A stretch of 64,000 nucleotides of DNA from WTAW01 sp964406575. Its GTDB lineage: Bacteria; Acidobacteriota; Aminicenantia; Aminicenantales; Aminicenantaceae. A program made the position numbers and the translations under genes. The stretch lies in contig CAYOSH010000004.1 of NCBI GenBank assembly GCA_964406575.1, positions 1 to 64,000 on the forward strand, given 5' to 3'. Below are positions 36,611-44,825 of this stretch, one piece after another. The number at the start of each line of letters is the position of its first letter. Within the stretch, counting starts at the first letter, position 1. Below the pieces are notes generated by a model. The model had not been told where the DNA came from and did not search any database. It saw only the letters and a program-made list of their open reading frames with translations.

Positions 36611-37645
36611 TCATTGGCCAGAAGAGCTGTTCGCAGGACCAAAAAAATCAGGCTCTTCTCTGGCATAACGCTGGATAGCGATCTCTACGATTCGGTTGAT
36701 GAGCTGATCATAAGAATAACCAGCCTTTCTGGCGGCCTTGACAAACGAAGAATCGGGATTGAGACTAGCCATGGAGTTCATTTCCAAAATAAACGGCTGA
36801 TTGTATTGGTCTAATCGAAAGTCCACCCTGCCGAAGTCATAAATATTCAACACTTCAAAGGCCTGGACAGCCAGTTTTTGTAAATAGGCCGCGGTTTCCT
36901 TCGGCAGTTCTGCTGGACAGATCTTTTTTGCTTTTTTCCCAGGTATCTTTTTAAACTTGGTATCATGATCATACACAGCATTCCCGCCATCATTCAAAAC
37001 CAGCTCCAACACCGGCAGAGCCTGAGGGGGATTGTTGCCCAGAAGACTGACGTTGATCTCTCGGCCCACGATAAACTCCTCAGCCAGGGCCGGTTGCTTG
37101 TATTCCTCGAGTATCTCTGTGACTGCCGCTTTGAGATCAAATTCATTTTGCACGATCTTCAGCCCAAAACTTGCTGCCTCTCCCCTGGGCTTGACGATGA
37201 CTGGAAATTTCAGATATGGGGAATCCAATTCTGTTGACATAAACACATGATAATTGGGTGTCGGTATGTTCGAAGCCAAGAAGATCTGCTTGGCGATGAC
37301 TTTATCTTGAGCAAGGGTATGACCCATCGGATTCGATCCAGTGTAGGGAATCCCAGCAAGCTCGAGAACGGCGGGGACATGTGTGTAGCGACACTTTCCC
37401 TGAACTCCCAGGGCCAGATTCAAAACGATACCGTTTGGCCGGCGTTTAGAAAGCTTAGGAAGGAATTTATTCAGTTTTGCGAGCAAAAAACGATCGGCAT
37501 GAATGAGTTCCGCTGTGTGGCCGCCGGCTTCTAAGGCATGCACGACTTTCTGAATGGTCTCTTCGGGATACCACTCTTTGTTCTGCATACCGAAAACGTT
37601 TATGGTCCCTTTTCGGTCCTTATTGTAAACAACTGCAACATTCAT
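36611..37645 (-). CDS. Ddl-like ATP-grasp ligase
   Basis: A 344-residue ATP-grasp protein with the D-Ala-D-Ala ligase fold: an N-terminal Rossmann-like part with GIPYTGSN, the ATP-binding KPRGEAASFG loop, EEFIVGREINVSLLG, and VDFRLDQYNQPFILEMN with Mg ligands. The usual ENTxPGMT end of true Ddl reads EMNSMASLNPDSS, and the N-terminal substrate segment is unusual, so cell-wall D-Ala ligation is not assured. It may join an amino acid or peptide to another, with beta-glutamate a candidate because the aminomutase gene follows 57 bases downstream. An AAGGAG site is 11 bases from the ATG. Confidence 0.85.
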   Translation of the reverse strand: MNVAVVYNKDRKGTINVFGMQNKEWYPEETIQKVVHALEAGGHTAELIHADRFLLAKLNKFLPKLSKRRPNGIVLNLALGVQGKCRYTHVPAVLELAGIPYTGSNPMGHTLAQDKVIAKQIFLASNIPTPNYHVFMSTELDSPYLKFPVIVKPRGEAASFGLKIVQNEFDLKAAVTEILEEYKQPALAEEFIVGREINVSLLGNNPPQALPVLELVLNDGGNAVYDHDTKFKKIPGKKAKKICPAELPKETAAYLQKLAVQAFEVLNIYDFGRVDFRLDQYNQPFILEMNSMASLNPDSSFVKAARKAGYSYDQLINRIVEIAIQRYAREEPDFFGPANSSSGQ

Positions 37646-37774
37646 TAATATCCCGTCTCCTTAAGACATAGCATAAAATCCAACTGATCGGGTCAAGCTC
37701 CAGTTTTTTCTTATATACCCATTGCCTTTGGCAAGTCAAGCTGGAGAGGGTTCTATGATAAAAATTGGGGTAGA

Positions 37775-37803
37775 TTGACAACTCTGGGGGTTTTTGCTAC
37801 AAA
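37775..37803 (+). promoter_or_regulatory. Sigma70-type promoter for secA, apparently leaderless
   Basis: A perfect TTGACA at 37775-37780 and TACAAA (4 of 6) at 37798-37803, spaced 17 bases. The start point would be at about 37810, next to the secA ATG at 37811. There is no good ribosome-binding site, as for uvrB. Confidence 0.5.
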
Positions 37804-37810
37804 ATAGTAA

Positions 37811-40420
37811 ATGTATAAGTATATAATAAGAAAACTCTTTGGCACACAAACCGAAAGAGACATAAAAAAGCTCAAGCCGTATGTATCGGCGATAAACGAG
37901 CTGGAATCCTCCTTTCAATCCCTAGAAAATAGTCAAATCAAAGCAAAAACGGCTGAATTCCGTGAGAAACTCAGTCAAGGCGCGTCCTTGGACGACTTGC
38001 TCATCGAAGCCTTTGCTGCTGTCCGTGAAGTCTCCAAGCGGACGTTACACATGCGGCATTTCGATGTCCAGCTCATGGGAGGTGTGGTTCTTCACCAGGG
38101 CAAAATCGCTGAGATGAAGACGGGCGAGGGAAAAACCCTGGTCGCCACTCTTCCCGCATATCTGAACGCGTTGAGCGGAAAGGGTGTCCACATCGTCACT
38201 GTCAATGATTACCTGGCCAAAAGGGATACAGAGTGGATGGGTCCGATCTTCTCTTTTCTTGGATTAGACACGGGAACCATCCAGCACGATATGCCAGAAT
38301 TCGAGAGACAGAGAGCTTACAACAGTGATATCACTTATGGCACCAACAACGAATTCGGTTTTGATTATCTTCGAGACAATATGAAGTTCCGTCTAGAGCA
38401 GCTTGTCCAAAAAGCGCACAATTATGCGATCGTGGATGAGGTGGACAGCATCCTTATCGATGAAGCCCGGACACCACTGATCATATCGGGTCCTACAGAG
38501 GAATCGACGGCCATTTACTATAAAGTGGACAACCTTGTCCGCCGACTCGGCAAGGAAAAACACTTCCAGGTCGATGAAAAAACAAGAACGGTGCACCTCA
38601 CTGAAGAGGGTGTGGCCGAATCTGAAAAACAGCTTAAGGTCACAAACCTTTATGACCTCACTCACATGGATTTGATCCATGCCATCAATCAGTCGCTCAA
38701 GGCCCATCAACTCTTCAGGAAAGATGTGGATTATATGATCCAGGAAGGCAAGGTCATCATTGTCGATGAGTTTACGGGCCGGCTGATGCCAGGAAGACGC
38801 TACAGCGACGGCCTTCATCAAGCCTTAGAAGCCAAGGAGAAAGTCCGCATCGAAGAGGAGTACCAGACTCTGGCTTCAGTGACCTTCCAGAACTATTTCC
38901 GAATGTATGATAAGCTTTCCGGGATGACTGGGACAGCCGCTACCGAAGCAGCAGAATTCAATTCGATATACAAACTGGACGTTGTGGAGGTGCCAACAAA
39001 CAGGCCTCTCGTCCGCCATGAATATGACGATGTCATCTATCGAACAGCCAGGGAAAAATGGAGTGCTGTAGCAGATGAGATCGTCGAAAACACCAAAAAA
39101 GGAAGGCCCGCTTTGGTTGGCACCATCTCCATCGAGAATTCGGAACATCTCAGCTCTCAACTGAGAAAAAGAGGGATCGACCATACAGTTCTGAATGCCA
39201 AGTACCACGAACAGGAGGCGAAGATAATCGCCCAAGCCGGAAGAATCAGTGCTGTAACCATTGCCACGAACATGGCTGGACGGGGTGTGGACATCCTGCT
39301 CGGTGGAAATCCCGAACACATGGCTAACGAAGCCATTCAAAAAAAGTACAGAGGCCGGGAGGAAGAGATCACCAAAGAAGCACTCCAGGCAGAAATTGAG
39401 GAATTCAAGAAAATCACAGATCCCGAACACAAAAAAGTGGTGGACTTGGGCGGTCTTCACATCATTGGCACAGAGAGGCATGAAGCCCGGCGGATCGACA
39501 ACCAGTTGAGAGGAAGGGCTGGGCGGCAGGGAGACCCCGGGTCTTCCCGTTTTTATCTCTCCATGGAAGATGACCTGATGCGTATCTTCGGGAGCGAGCG
39601 GCTCGCAGGGCTCATGGGAAGGATCGGTATGGAAGAAGGCACGCCTATCGAACACAAAATGGTCAGCAAGGCCATTGAAAGAGCGCAAAAACAGGTCGAA
39701 GGACAGAATTTCTCCATCCGGAAACACCTGCTCGAGTACGACGACGTGATGAACAAACAGAGGGAATCGATCTATACGCTGCGGCGCGATATCCTTTACG
39801 GAAAAGACATGAAGGAGTTCATCCGAGAGTTGATCGCAACGCTGCTCGATTGGTTCATGGATACACACACCAACAAAGAGCAATCCCCAGACGATTGGGA
39901 TGTGGAAGGCTTCCGGAAGGCCATCGGTGCACAGTTCGGTTTAGATATCGACGCCTTGAACATCGATTGGGATACCATAAACCATGTGGAGCTCAGAGAA
40001 AAGATCCTCAAGATCTTGTTGGATGCCTATGAGGACAAAGAAAAGATCCTGGGTATCGAACGGATGAGAGAGTTCGAGAGGGTCATCATGCTACAGATCA
40101 TCGACACCCAGTGGAAAGACCACCTTCTGGGCATGGATTACTTGAAAGAAGGAATCGGCCTCCGCGGCTACGGGCAGAGAGATCCACTTGTGGAGTATAA
40201 AAAAGAAAGTTTTGATATGTACCAGGCTATGATGGACAGGGTCGAGGATGAAACGATTAGATATCTCTTCCTCTTGAGGCCGGTCGAAGAAGAAGAGCTT
40301 CCCGAAAGAAAAGAACAACCCATGTATTTTCAGCAGCCCCAGAACATCCCTGCACAGAGAGTAAAGCAGGCGCGATCCATGATCCCCAAGAAAAGGAAAA
40401 AGAAAAAACGAAAACGATAG
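37811..40420 (+). CDS. secA: Preprotein translocase ATPase SecA
   Basis: An 869-residue SecA: Walker A in MKTGEGKT, DEVD in AIVDEVDSILIDEARTPLIISG, the TEAAEFNSIY motif, NMAGRGVDI, GLHIIGTERHEARRIDNQLRGRAGRQGD, and the C-terminal wing and scaffold. It drives post-translational export through SecYEG by ATP hydrolysis. The C-terminus ends in a run of Lys/Arg (MIPKKRKKKKRKR) instead of the CxCxSGxxxxCH zinc-binding tail that contacts SecB; a zinc-less SecA is common in lineages without SecB. guaB follows after 10 bases. Confidence 0.97.
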   Translation: MYKYIIRKLFGTQTERDIKKLKPYVSAINELESSFQSLENSQIKAKTAEFREKLSQGASLDDLLIEAFAAVREVSKRTLHMRHFDVQLMGGVVLHQGKIAEMKTGEGKTLVATLPAYLNALSGKGVHIVTVNDYLAKRDTEWMGPIFSFLGLDTGTIQHDMPEFERQRAYNSDITYGTNNEFGFDYLRDNMKFRLEQLVQKAHNYAIVDEVDSILIDEARTPLIISGPTEESTAIYYKVDNLVRRLGKEKHFQVDEKTRTVHLTEEGVAESEKQLKVTNLYDLTHMDLIHAINQSLKAHQLFRKDVDYMIQEGKVIIVDEFTGRLMPGRRYSDGLHQALEAKEKVRIEEEYQTLASVTFQNYFRMYDKLSGMTGTAATEAAEFNSIYKLDVVEVPTNRPLVRHEYDDVIYRTAREKWSAVADEIVENTKKGRPALVGTISIENSEHLSSQLRKRGIDHTVLNAKYHEQEAKIIAQAGRISAVTIATNMAGRGVDILLGGNPEHMANEAIQKKYRGREEEITKEALQAEIEEFKKITDPEHKKVVDLGGLHIIGTERHEARRIDNQLRGRAGRQGDPGSSRFYLSMEDDLMRIFGSERLAGLMGRIGMEEGTPIEHKMVSKAIERAQKQVEGQNFSIRKHLLEYDDVMNKQRESIYTLRRDILYGKDMKEFIRELIATLLDWFMDTHTNKEQSPDDWDVEGFRKAIGAQFGLDIDALNIDWDTINHVELREKILKILLDAYEDKEKILGIERMREFERVIMLQIIDTQWKDHLLGMDYLKEGIGLRGYGQRDPLVEYKKESFDMYQAMMDRVEDETIRYLFLLRPVEEEELPERKEQPMYFQQPQNIPAQRVKQARSMIPKKRKKKKRKR

Positions 40421-40429
40421 GGAGGGAAG

Positions 40430-41893
40430 ATGCTGGATGAAAAGTTAAAAGAAGGGCTAACATTCGACGATGTTCTAATCCTTCCAGCAAAAAGCGATGT
40501 GATCCCAGCCGAAGCGGTGGTCACGACTCGATTGAGCCGGAACATTTCCCTCAGCATTCCCATCATCAGTTCGGCGATGGACACGGTCACTGAATCCCGG
40601 ATGGCCATCGCTCTTGCCCAGCAAGGCGGAATAGGAATCATCCACCGGAACATGAGTATCGACATCCAGGCTGAAGAAGTGGATAAAGTTAAAAGGCATG
40701 AGAGCGGGATGATCGTCGACCCGATCACGATGAAACCCCAAAATAAGATCTATGAAGCCAAAGAAGTGATGAAAAAGTTCGGCATTTCTGGTCTTCCTAT
40801 CGTGGACGATAACAAAAAACTGGTGGGGATACTGACAAACAGGGATATCCGGTTTGAAACTCGCATGAATCTTTCGATCGACGAGGCGATGACTAAAGAT
40901 CTTATCACCGTACCCCTGGGAACATCTTTGGAGGAAGCGGAAAAACTTTTTCACAAGCATAAGATCGAAAAGATCCTGATGGTGGATAAAGACAATCACT
41001 TGAAAGGATTGATCACATACAAGGACATTCTCAAGCGCATCCAGTACCCTGAAGCATCCAAAGACAACTATGGCAGGTTGAGAGTGGGAGCGGCTGTAGG
41101 TGTTGCGGAGGAAACTCTCGATAGGGCTAGAGCATTGATCAAAGCAAAAGCCGATGTGCTCATTGTAGACACTGCCCATGGCCATTCCCAAAGAGTTTTG
41201 GATACTGTCGCCATGCTTAAAAAGGAATTTCCCGAACAGGAACTCATCGCTGGGAACATCGGCACGGTCGAAGCGGCCAAGGAACTTGTGGAACTGGGTG
41301 TAGACGCTGTCAAGGTCGGGGTCGGCCCAGGTTCCATCTGTACCACGCGAGTGGTTTCGGGGTCTGGAATTCCCCAAATAACGGCCATCGCTGATGTGTA
41401 TAAACTGACCCAAAAAGAAAATATCCCTCTCATCGCTGACGGAGGCATCAAATACTCCGGCGACATCACCAAAGCTATTGCTGCAGGAGCTGATACAGTG
41501 ATGCTGGGTAACGTGTTGGCCGGAACGGATGAATCTCCGGGAGAGGTGATCATCTACCAAGGCCGCTCATACAAAACATACCGGGGCATGGGGTCGGTAG
41601 AAGCGATGCGGCAGGGGGGGCGAGACCGCTATTTCCAGGATACATTCCGCAGTGATGCCAAGCTGGTCCCGGAAGGGATTGAGGGAAGGATCCCTTATAA
41701 AGGCAGTGTCGCCCATATCATCCAGATGATGGTCGGAGGGCTCAAAGCTGGAATGGGATACGCAGGATGCAAGATGCTGAAAGATCTGCATCAGAGAGCA
41801 AAATTCATCAAGATATCTCAATCGGGAATTCGCGAAAGCCACGTCCATGATGTGATCATCACCAAAGAACCCCCAAATTATCGGTTAGACTGA
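40430..41893 (+). CDS. guaB: IMP dehydrogenase
   Basis: A 487-residue IMPDH. It has an N-terminal TIM-barrel half, a Bateman pair of CBS domains (about 95-205: GISGLPIVDDNKKLVGILTNRD and the second copy), then the catalytic loop with Cys in GPGSICTTRVVSGSG, the DGGIKYSGDI phosphate site and the GMGSVEAM loop. It oxidises IMP to XMP with NAD+ for guanine nucleotide synthesis. A GGGAGGG site precedes the ATG. It is separated from secA by only 10 bases, probably in one transcript. Confidence 0.98.
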   Translation: MLDEKLKEGLTFDDVLILPAKSDVIPAEAVVTTRLSRNISLSIPIISSAMDTVTESRMAIALAQQGGIGIIHRNMSIDIQAEEVDKVKRHESGMIVDPITMKPQNKIYEAKEVMKKFGISGLPIVDDNKKLVGILTNRDIRFETRMNLSIDEAMTKDLITVPLGTSLEEAEKLFHKHKIEKILMVDKDNHLKGLITYKDILKRIQYPEASKDNYGRLRVGAAVGVAEETLDRARALIKAKADVLIVDTAHGHSQRVLDTVAMLKKEFPEQELIAGNIGTVEAAKELVELGVDAVKVGVGPGSICTTRVVSGSGIPQITAIADVYKLTQKENIPLIADGGIKYSGDITKAIAAGADTVMLGNVLAGTDESPGEVIIYQGRSYKTYRGMGSVEAMRQGGRDRYFQDTFRSDAKLVPEGIEGRIPYKGSVAHIIQMMVGGLKAGMGYAGCKMLKDLHQRAKFIKISQSGIRESHVHDVIITKEPPNYRLD

Positions 41894-42238
41894 TAACAAG
41901 GTCTATCAAGCTTTTTCATCAGAATAACAGAGCACAACGCTTTCAGGCATTTATGTTTTAATGATTTTCTGCGCCCGCATGGCTGTATTCCAATTTTCCT
42001 GTCTGCACCAATAGTCCAAAATATCTGTAGCCAATGATAAATCATGAAGCAAAAAATCTCTGTTCCTGATGATTTTAATGAGGAAATCAGAGTCAAGATG
42101 TGGTAATATGAGCGTTTTAAGGAATATTGAGGAAGGAAAAGAAGCAAGCATAAACGCTTAGCGCCCCTGATTTTTCAATCTTTTTCAAATTCCATTTAAT
42201 GACTTGATTTGAATCTTTATAAAGGGAAAGTGTACAAA
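41894..42238. other. Intergenic region before the efflux operon
   Basis: About 345 bases between guaB and the TolC-family gene. A minus-strand frame of 66 codons (41951-42151) has protein-like composition but no ribosome site and no family I recognise, so I do not call it. I see no convincing promoter, terminator or repeat. Confidence 0.4.
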
Positions 42239-43630
42239 ATGGCAAACCCGAAAAACTCCCGGATGAATCCAGGCAAAATATTTTTTGTCCAGATCGGAAT
42301 ATTGTTCATTTTTTTAAATCCGTTCATCCTCCATAAAATTTACGCCCAGGACTCGGAAATTAAAAATTTCAGTTTGAAAGAGGCACAGGAATTTGCCGTC
42401 CTGCACAGCTACGACTCCAAAAAATCTCTGCTGGATGTGGAAGCCGCAAAGAAAAAATTGAAAGAGACACTGGCAGACGGTTTTCCCCAGGTCAATTCAA
42501 ACATAAACTACCTCAACAATCTCGAACTGGCAACAGTGTTGATCCCAGATTTTTTCGGCGGGGACCCGAATAAGAAAATACCGGTCCAATTCGGCACACA
42601 GCACAACGCCTATTTCAGTGTCACAGTCGATCAGAAGATCTTTGACGTCAGCTACATCGTGGGTCTGAACACATCAAAAATTTATCGGCAGCTGGCTGAT
42701 CAAGGTTATGAACGCACACAACTCGAGGTAAAGGAAACTGTGACGAACACCTATTTCCTGATATTGGTTTCCAAGGAAACCGATAGAATCATCCAGGCAA
42801 ACATCGATAATTTGGAACAAACACTTTACGAGATCAGTGAAAGCTACAAAGAGGGGTTTGTGGAAAAAACAGACGTCGACGTGATCCAGATATCCGTTAC
42901 AGCCCTGAAAAACAGTTTGCAAAACGTTCAGAAACAGACAGAGATCGCCTATAAACTCTTGAAATTCCAGATGGGGCTTGACCTGGAAAAAAATATTGAG
43001 ATCACAGAGAATCTGGAAGATATCCTCAGACGAATCGATATCCAGGAAGCCATCTCAGCAGAATTCGATCTTAACCAGAATATTGATTATCAACTCCTCA
43101 ACACTCAAGAAAAATTAGCAGAGATGGCTCACAAAAATGCAAAATCCAAATACTGGCCTTCGATTTCGGCCTTCTATACATTCCAACAGGCTGCTCAGAG
43201 AGATGTATTCAACTTTTTCAACTTCGAAAAAGACTGGTTTCGCAGCCAAGTCTTTGGCATCAACATCTACATCCCCATTTTTAAAAGCGGCGCACAAAAG
43301 GCTCGAGTTGCCCAAGCGGCCATAGTCCTTGAGCAAGCGCGGAACTCGAGAATCCAGGCATCTCAGGGAATTCTATTGGAAGATGCTCAGGCCAGGAACG
43401 CTCTCAGCGCAGCATATGAAAACTTTCTCAATGTGAAAAACAACATGGAATTGAGCAAAAGCGTGTATGACACAACTTTGATCAAATACAGAGAGGGGAT
43501 TGCATCCAGTACGGATTTGACTCAAGCCAACGACAGGTATTTACTGTCACAGTCGAATTATATCCAGGCCATATCCACTCTCTTGAATGCAAAGAATAAA
43601 CTGGATAGGATCAGGAACAATTACGAATAG
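42239..43630 (+). CDS. TolC family outer membrane efflux protein
   Basis: About 463 residues from the ATG at 42239 (AGGGAAAG upstream; a TTG ten codons earlier is the alternative). The signal peptide ends around HKIYAQD. Two repeats of the TolC fold follow, with long amphipathic helices rich in Gln, Ala and Asn, and motifs such as LLDVEAAKKKLKETLADGFPQ and the terminal STDLTQANDRYLLSQSNYIQA. It forms the outer-membrane channel of a tripartite pump with the adaptor and RND genes directly downstream. This implies a diderm envelope. Confidence 0.9.
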   Translation: MANPKNSRMNPGKIFFVQIGILFIFLNPFILHKIYAQDSEIKNFSLKEAQEFAVLHSYDSKKSLLDVEAAKKKLKETLADGFPQVNSNINYLNNLELATVLIPDFFGGDPNKKIPVQFGTQHNAYFSVTVDQKIFDVSYIVGLNTSKIYRQLADQGYERTQLEVKETVTNTYFLILVSKETDRIIQANIDNLEQTLYEISESYKEGFVEKTDVDVIQISVTALKNSLQNVQKQTEIAYKLLKFQMGLDLEKNIEITENLEDILRRIDIQEAISAEFDLNQNIDYQLLNTQEKLAEMAHKNAKSKYWPSISAFYTFQQAAQRDVFNFFNFEKDWFRSQVFGINIYIPIFKSGAQKARVAQAAIVLEQARNSRIQASQGILLEDAQARNALSAAYENFLNVKNNMELSKSVYDTTLIKYREGIASSTDLTQANDRYLLSQSNYIQAISTLLNAKNKLDRIRNNYE

Positions 43631-43652
43631 GCGGAAACAAAGGACAAAAACC

Positions 43653-44786
43653 ATGAAAAAAGTCACCCTAATAGCTATTTTGGGAGTTTTTGCACTGGCT
43701 GCCTGCAGCCCCCGAGACAAACAGTCCCAACTGCAGAGACTGGAGAGCCAGAGAGATGCACTCGATGCACAAATCGAACAGTTAAAATCCGAGATTGCCC
43801 AAAGCAGCAGCAGTCACACGCAAACGCAGGAAAAAATCACATATGTGGCTGTCAAACAGGTCAATCCCACAGTATTCCAACACTTTATCAAGGTGCAGGG
43901 CACGGTAGAATCAGACAATAACATCCTGATTCCTGCCCAAGCCTCTGGCATCGTCAAAAAGATCTATGTGGAGGATGGGGAGAGAGTCTCCCAGGGTCAA
44001 TTGTTGGCAGAGCTGGACGGTGCGATTAACGAGAAAAATATCGCGGAAGTGGAGAATGCCTTGGATTTGGCCACAACCATCTTTGAGCGCCGAAAAAGGC
44101 TGTGGGATAAGAACATCGGAAGTGAGATCGAATTCTTGCAGGCTAGAAACAACATGGAGAATTTGGAGAAGAGACTCGAAACGCTCGACGAACAGTATCA
44201 ACTGACAAAAATCACCTCACCTATAAGCGGGACCATTGACAATATTTTAATAAAGGAGGGGGAAATGGCCGCTGCGGGTCTTGGAGCCATCCGGATCGTT
44301 CAGCTGTCCCGATTGAAGATCACGGCATCCTTGTCAGAAAACAACATTTCTCGTGTCAAGAAGAACGAGCTTGTGCACGTGGAGATCCCTGTTCTCGGCC
44401 TCCATTTCGAGCATACCATAGCGTCTGTCTCACAGGTCATAGACCCTGACAACAGGACGTTCGACATCGAGATCGATGTGCCTCAAGAACAGAAAAATCT
44501 TAAGCCCAACATGTTGGCTGTCGTGACGATCACCGATTACACCAATCCTCATGCATTGACTGTCCCGCAAAATACGATTCAGAAAACCGGGACAGAGCAA
44601 TTCTTGTTTATTGCTCAAGAGGAAAACGATGCATGGATCGGACGAAAGAAAGTCGTCAAGACGGGCGAATCATACGATAATCAGATCGAGATCACAGAAG
44701 GACTGAACGTGGGGGATTATGTCATCACTTTCGGATTCCAGAACCTATCGGATGGACAAAGAGTCTCCGTAGCGAGAAGTGATTAG
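43653..44786 (+). CDS. RND efflux periplasmic adaptor (MFP), lipoprotein
   Basis: About 377 residues from the ATG at 43653 with an AAAGGA site. The N-terminal lipobox FALAAC makes it a lipoprotein. A coiled-coil hairpin, a biotinyl-lipoyl half motif (IYVEDGERVSQGQLLAELDG) and the beta-barrel region (PISGTIDNILIKEGEMA) follow in the order of HlyD/AcrA-type adaptors. It links the inner-membrane RND pump to the TolC channel. It lies between the two partner genes and overlaps neither. Confidence 0.9.
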   Translation: MKKVTLIAILGVFALAACSPRDKQSQLQRLESQRDALDAQIEQLKSEIAQSSSSHTQTQEKITYVAVKQVNPTVFQHFIKVQGTVESDNNILIPAQASGIVKKIYVEDGERVSQGQLLAELDGAINEKNIAEVENALDLATTIFERRKRLWDKNIGSEIEFLQARNNMENLEKRLETLDEQYQLTKITSPISGTIDNILIKEGEMAAAGLGAIRIVQLSRLKITASLSENNISRVKKNELVHVEIPVLGLHFEHTIASVSQVIDPDNRTFDIEIDVPQEQKNLKPNMLAVVTITDYTNPHALTVPQNTIQKTGTEQFLFIAQEENDAWIGRKKVVKTGESYDNQIEITEGLNVGDYVITFGFQNLSDGQRVSVARSD

Positions 44787-44825
44787 GAATTCAATGAGCA
44801 AAAAGCTGTTAAGAGAAGGTTAACC

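Noticed and set aside
36611..37645. Calling the ATP-grasp protein Ddl (D-Ala-D-Ala ligase)
   Set aside because: The EMNSMASLNPDSS segment differs from the ENTxPGMT motif of Ddl, and the neighbours suggest another substrate.
38876..39883. 335-codon frame antisense to secA
   Set aside because: It lies wholly opposite a conserved secA and has no family resemblance of its own.
40475..41560. 361-codon frame antisense to guaB
   Set aside because: Shadow of the strongly conserved IMP dehydrogenase, with His/Phe-rich antisense composition.
41951..42151. Minus-strand 66-codon frame between guaB and the efflux genes
   Set aside because: Protein-like but no start signal or recognised family; kept only as a note in the intergenic entry.
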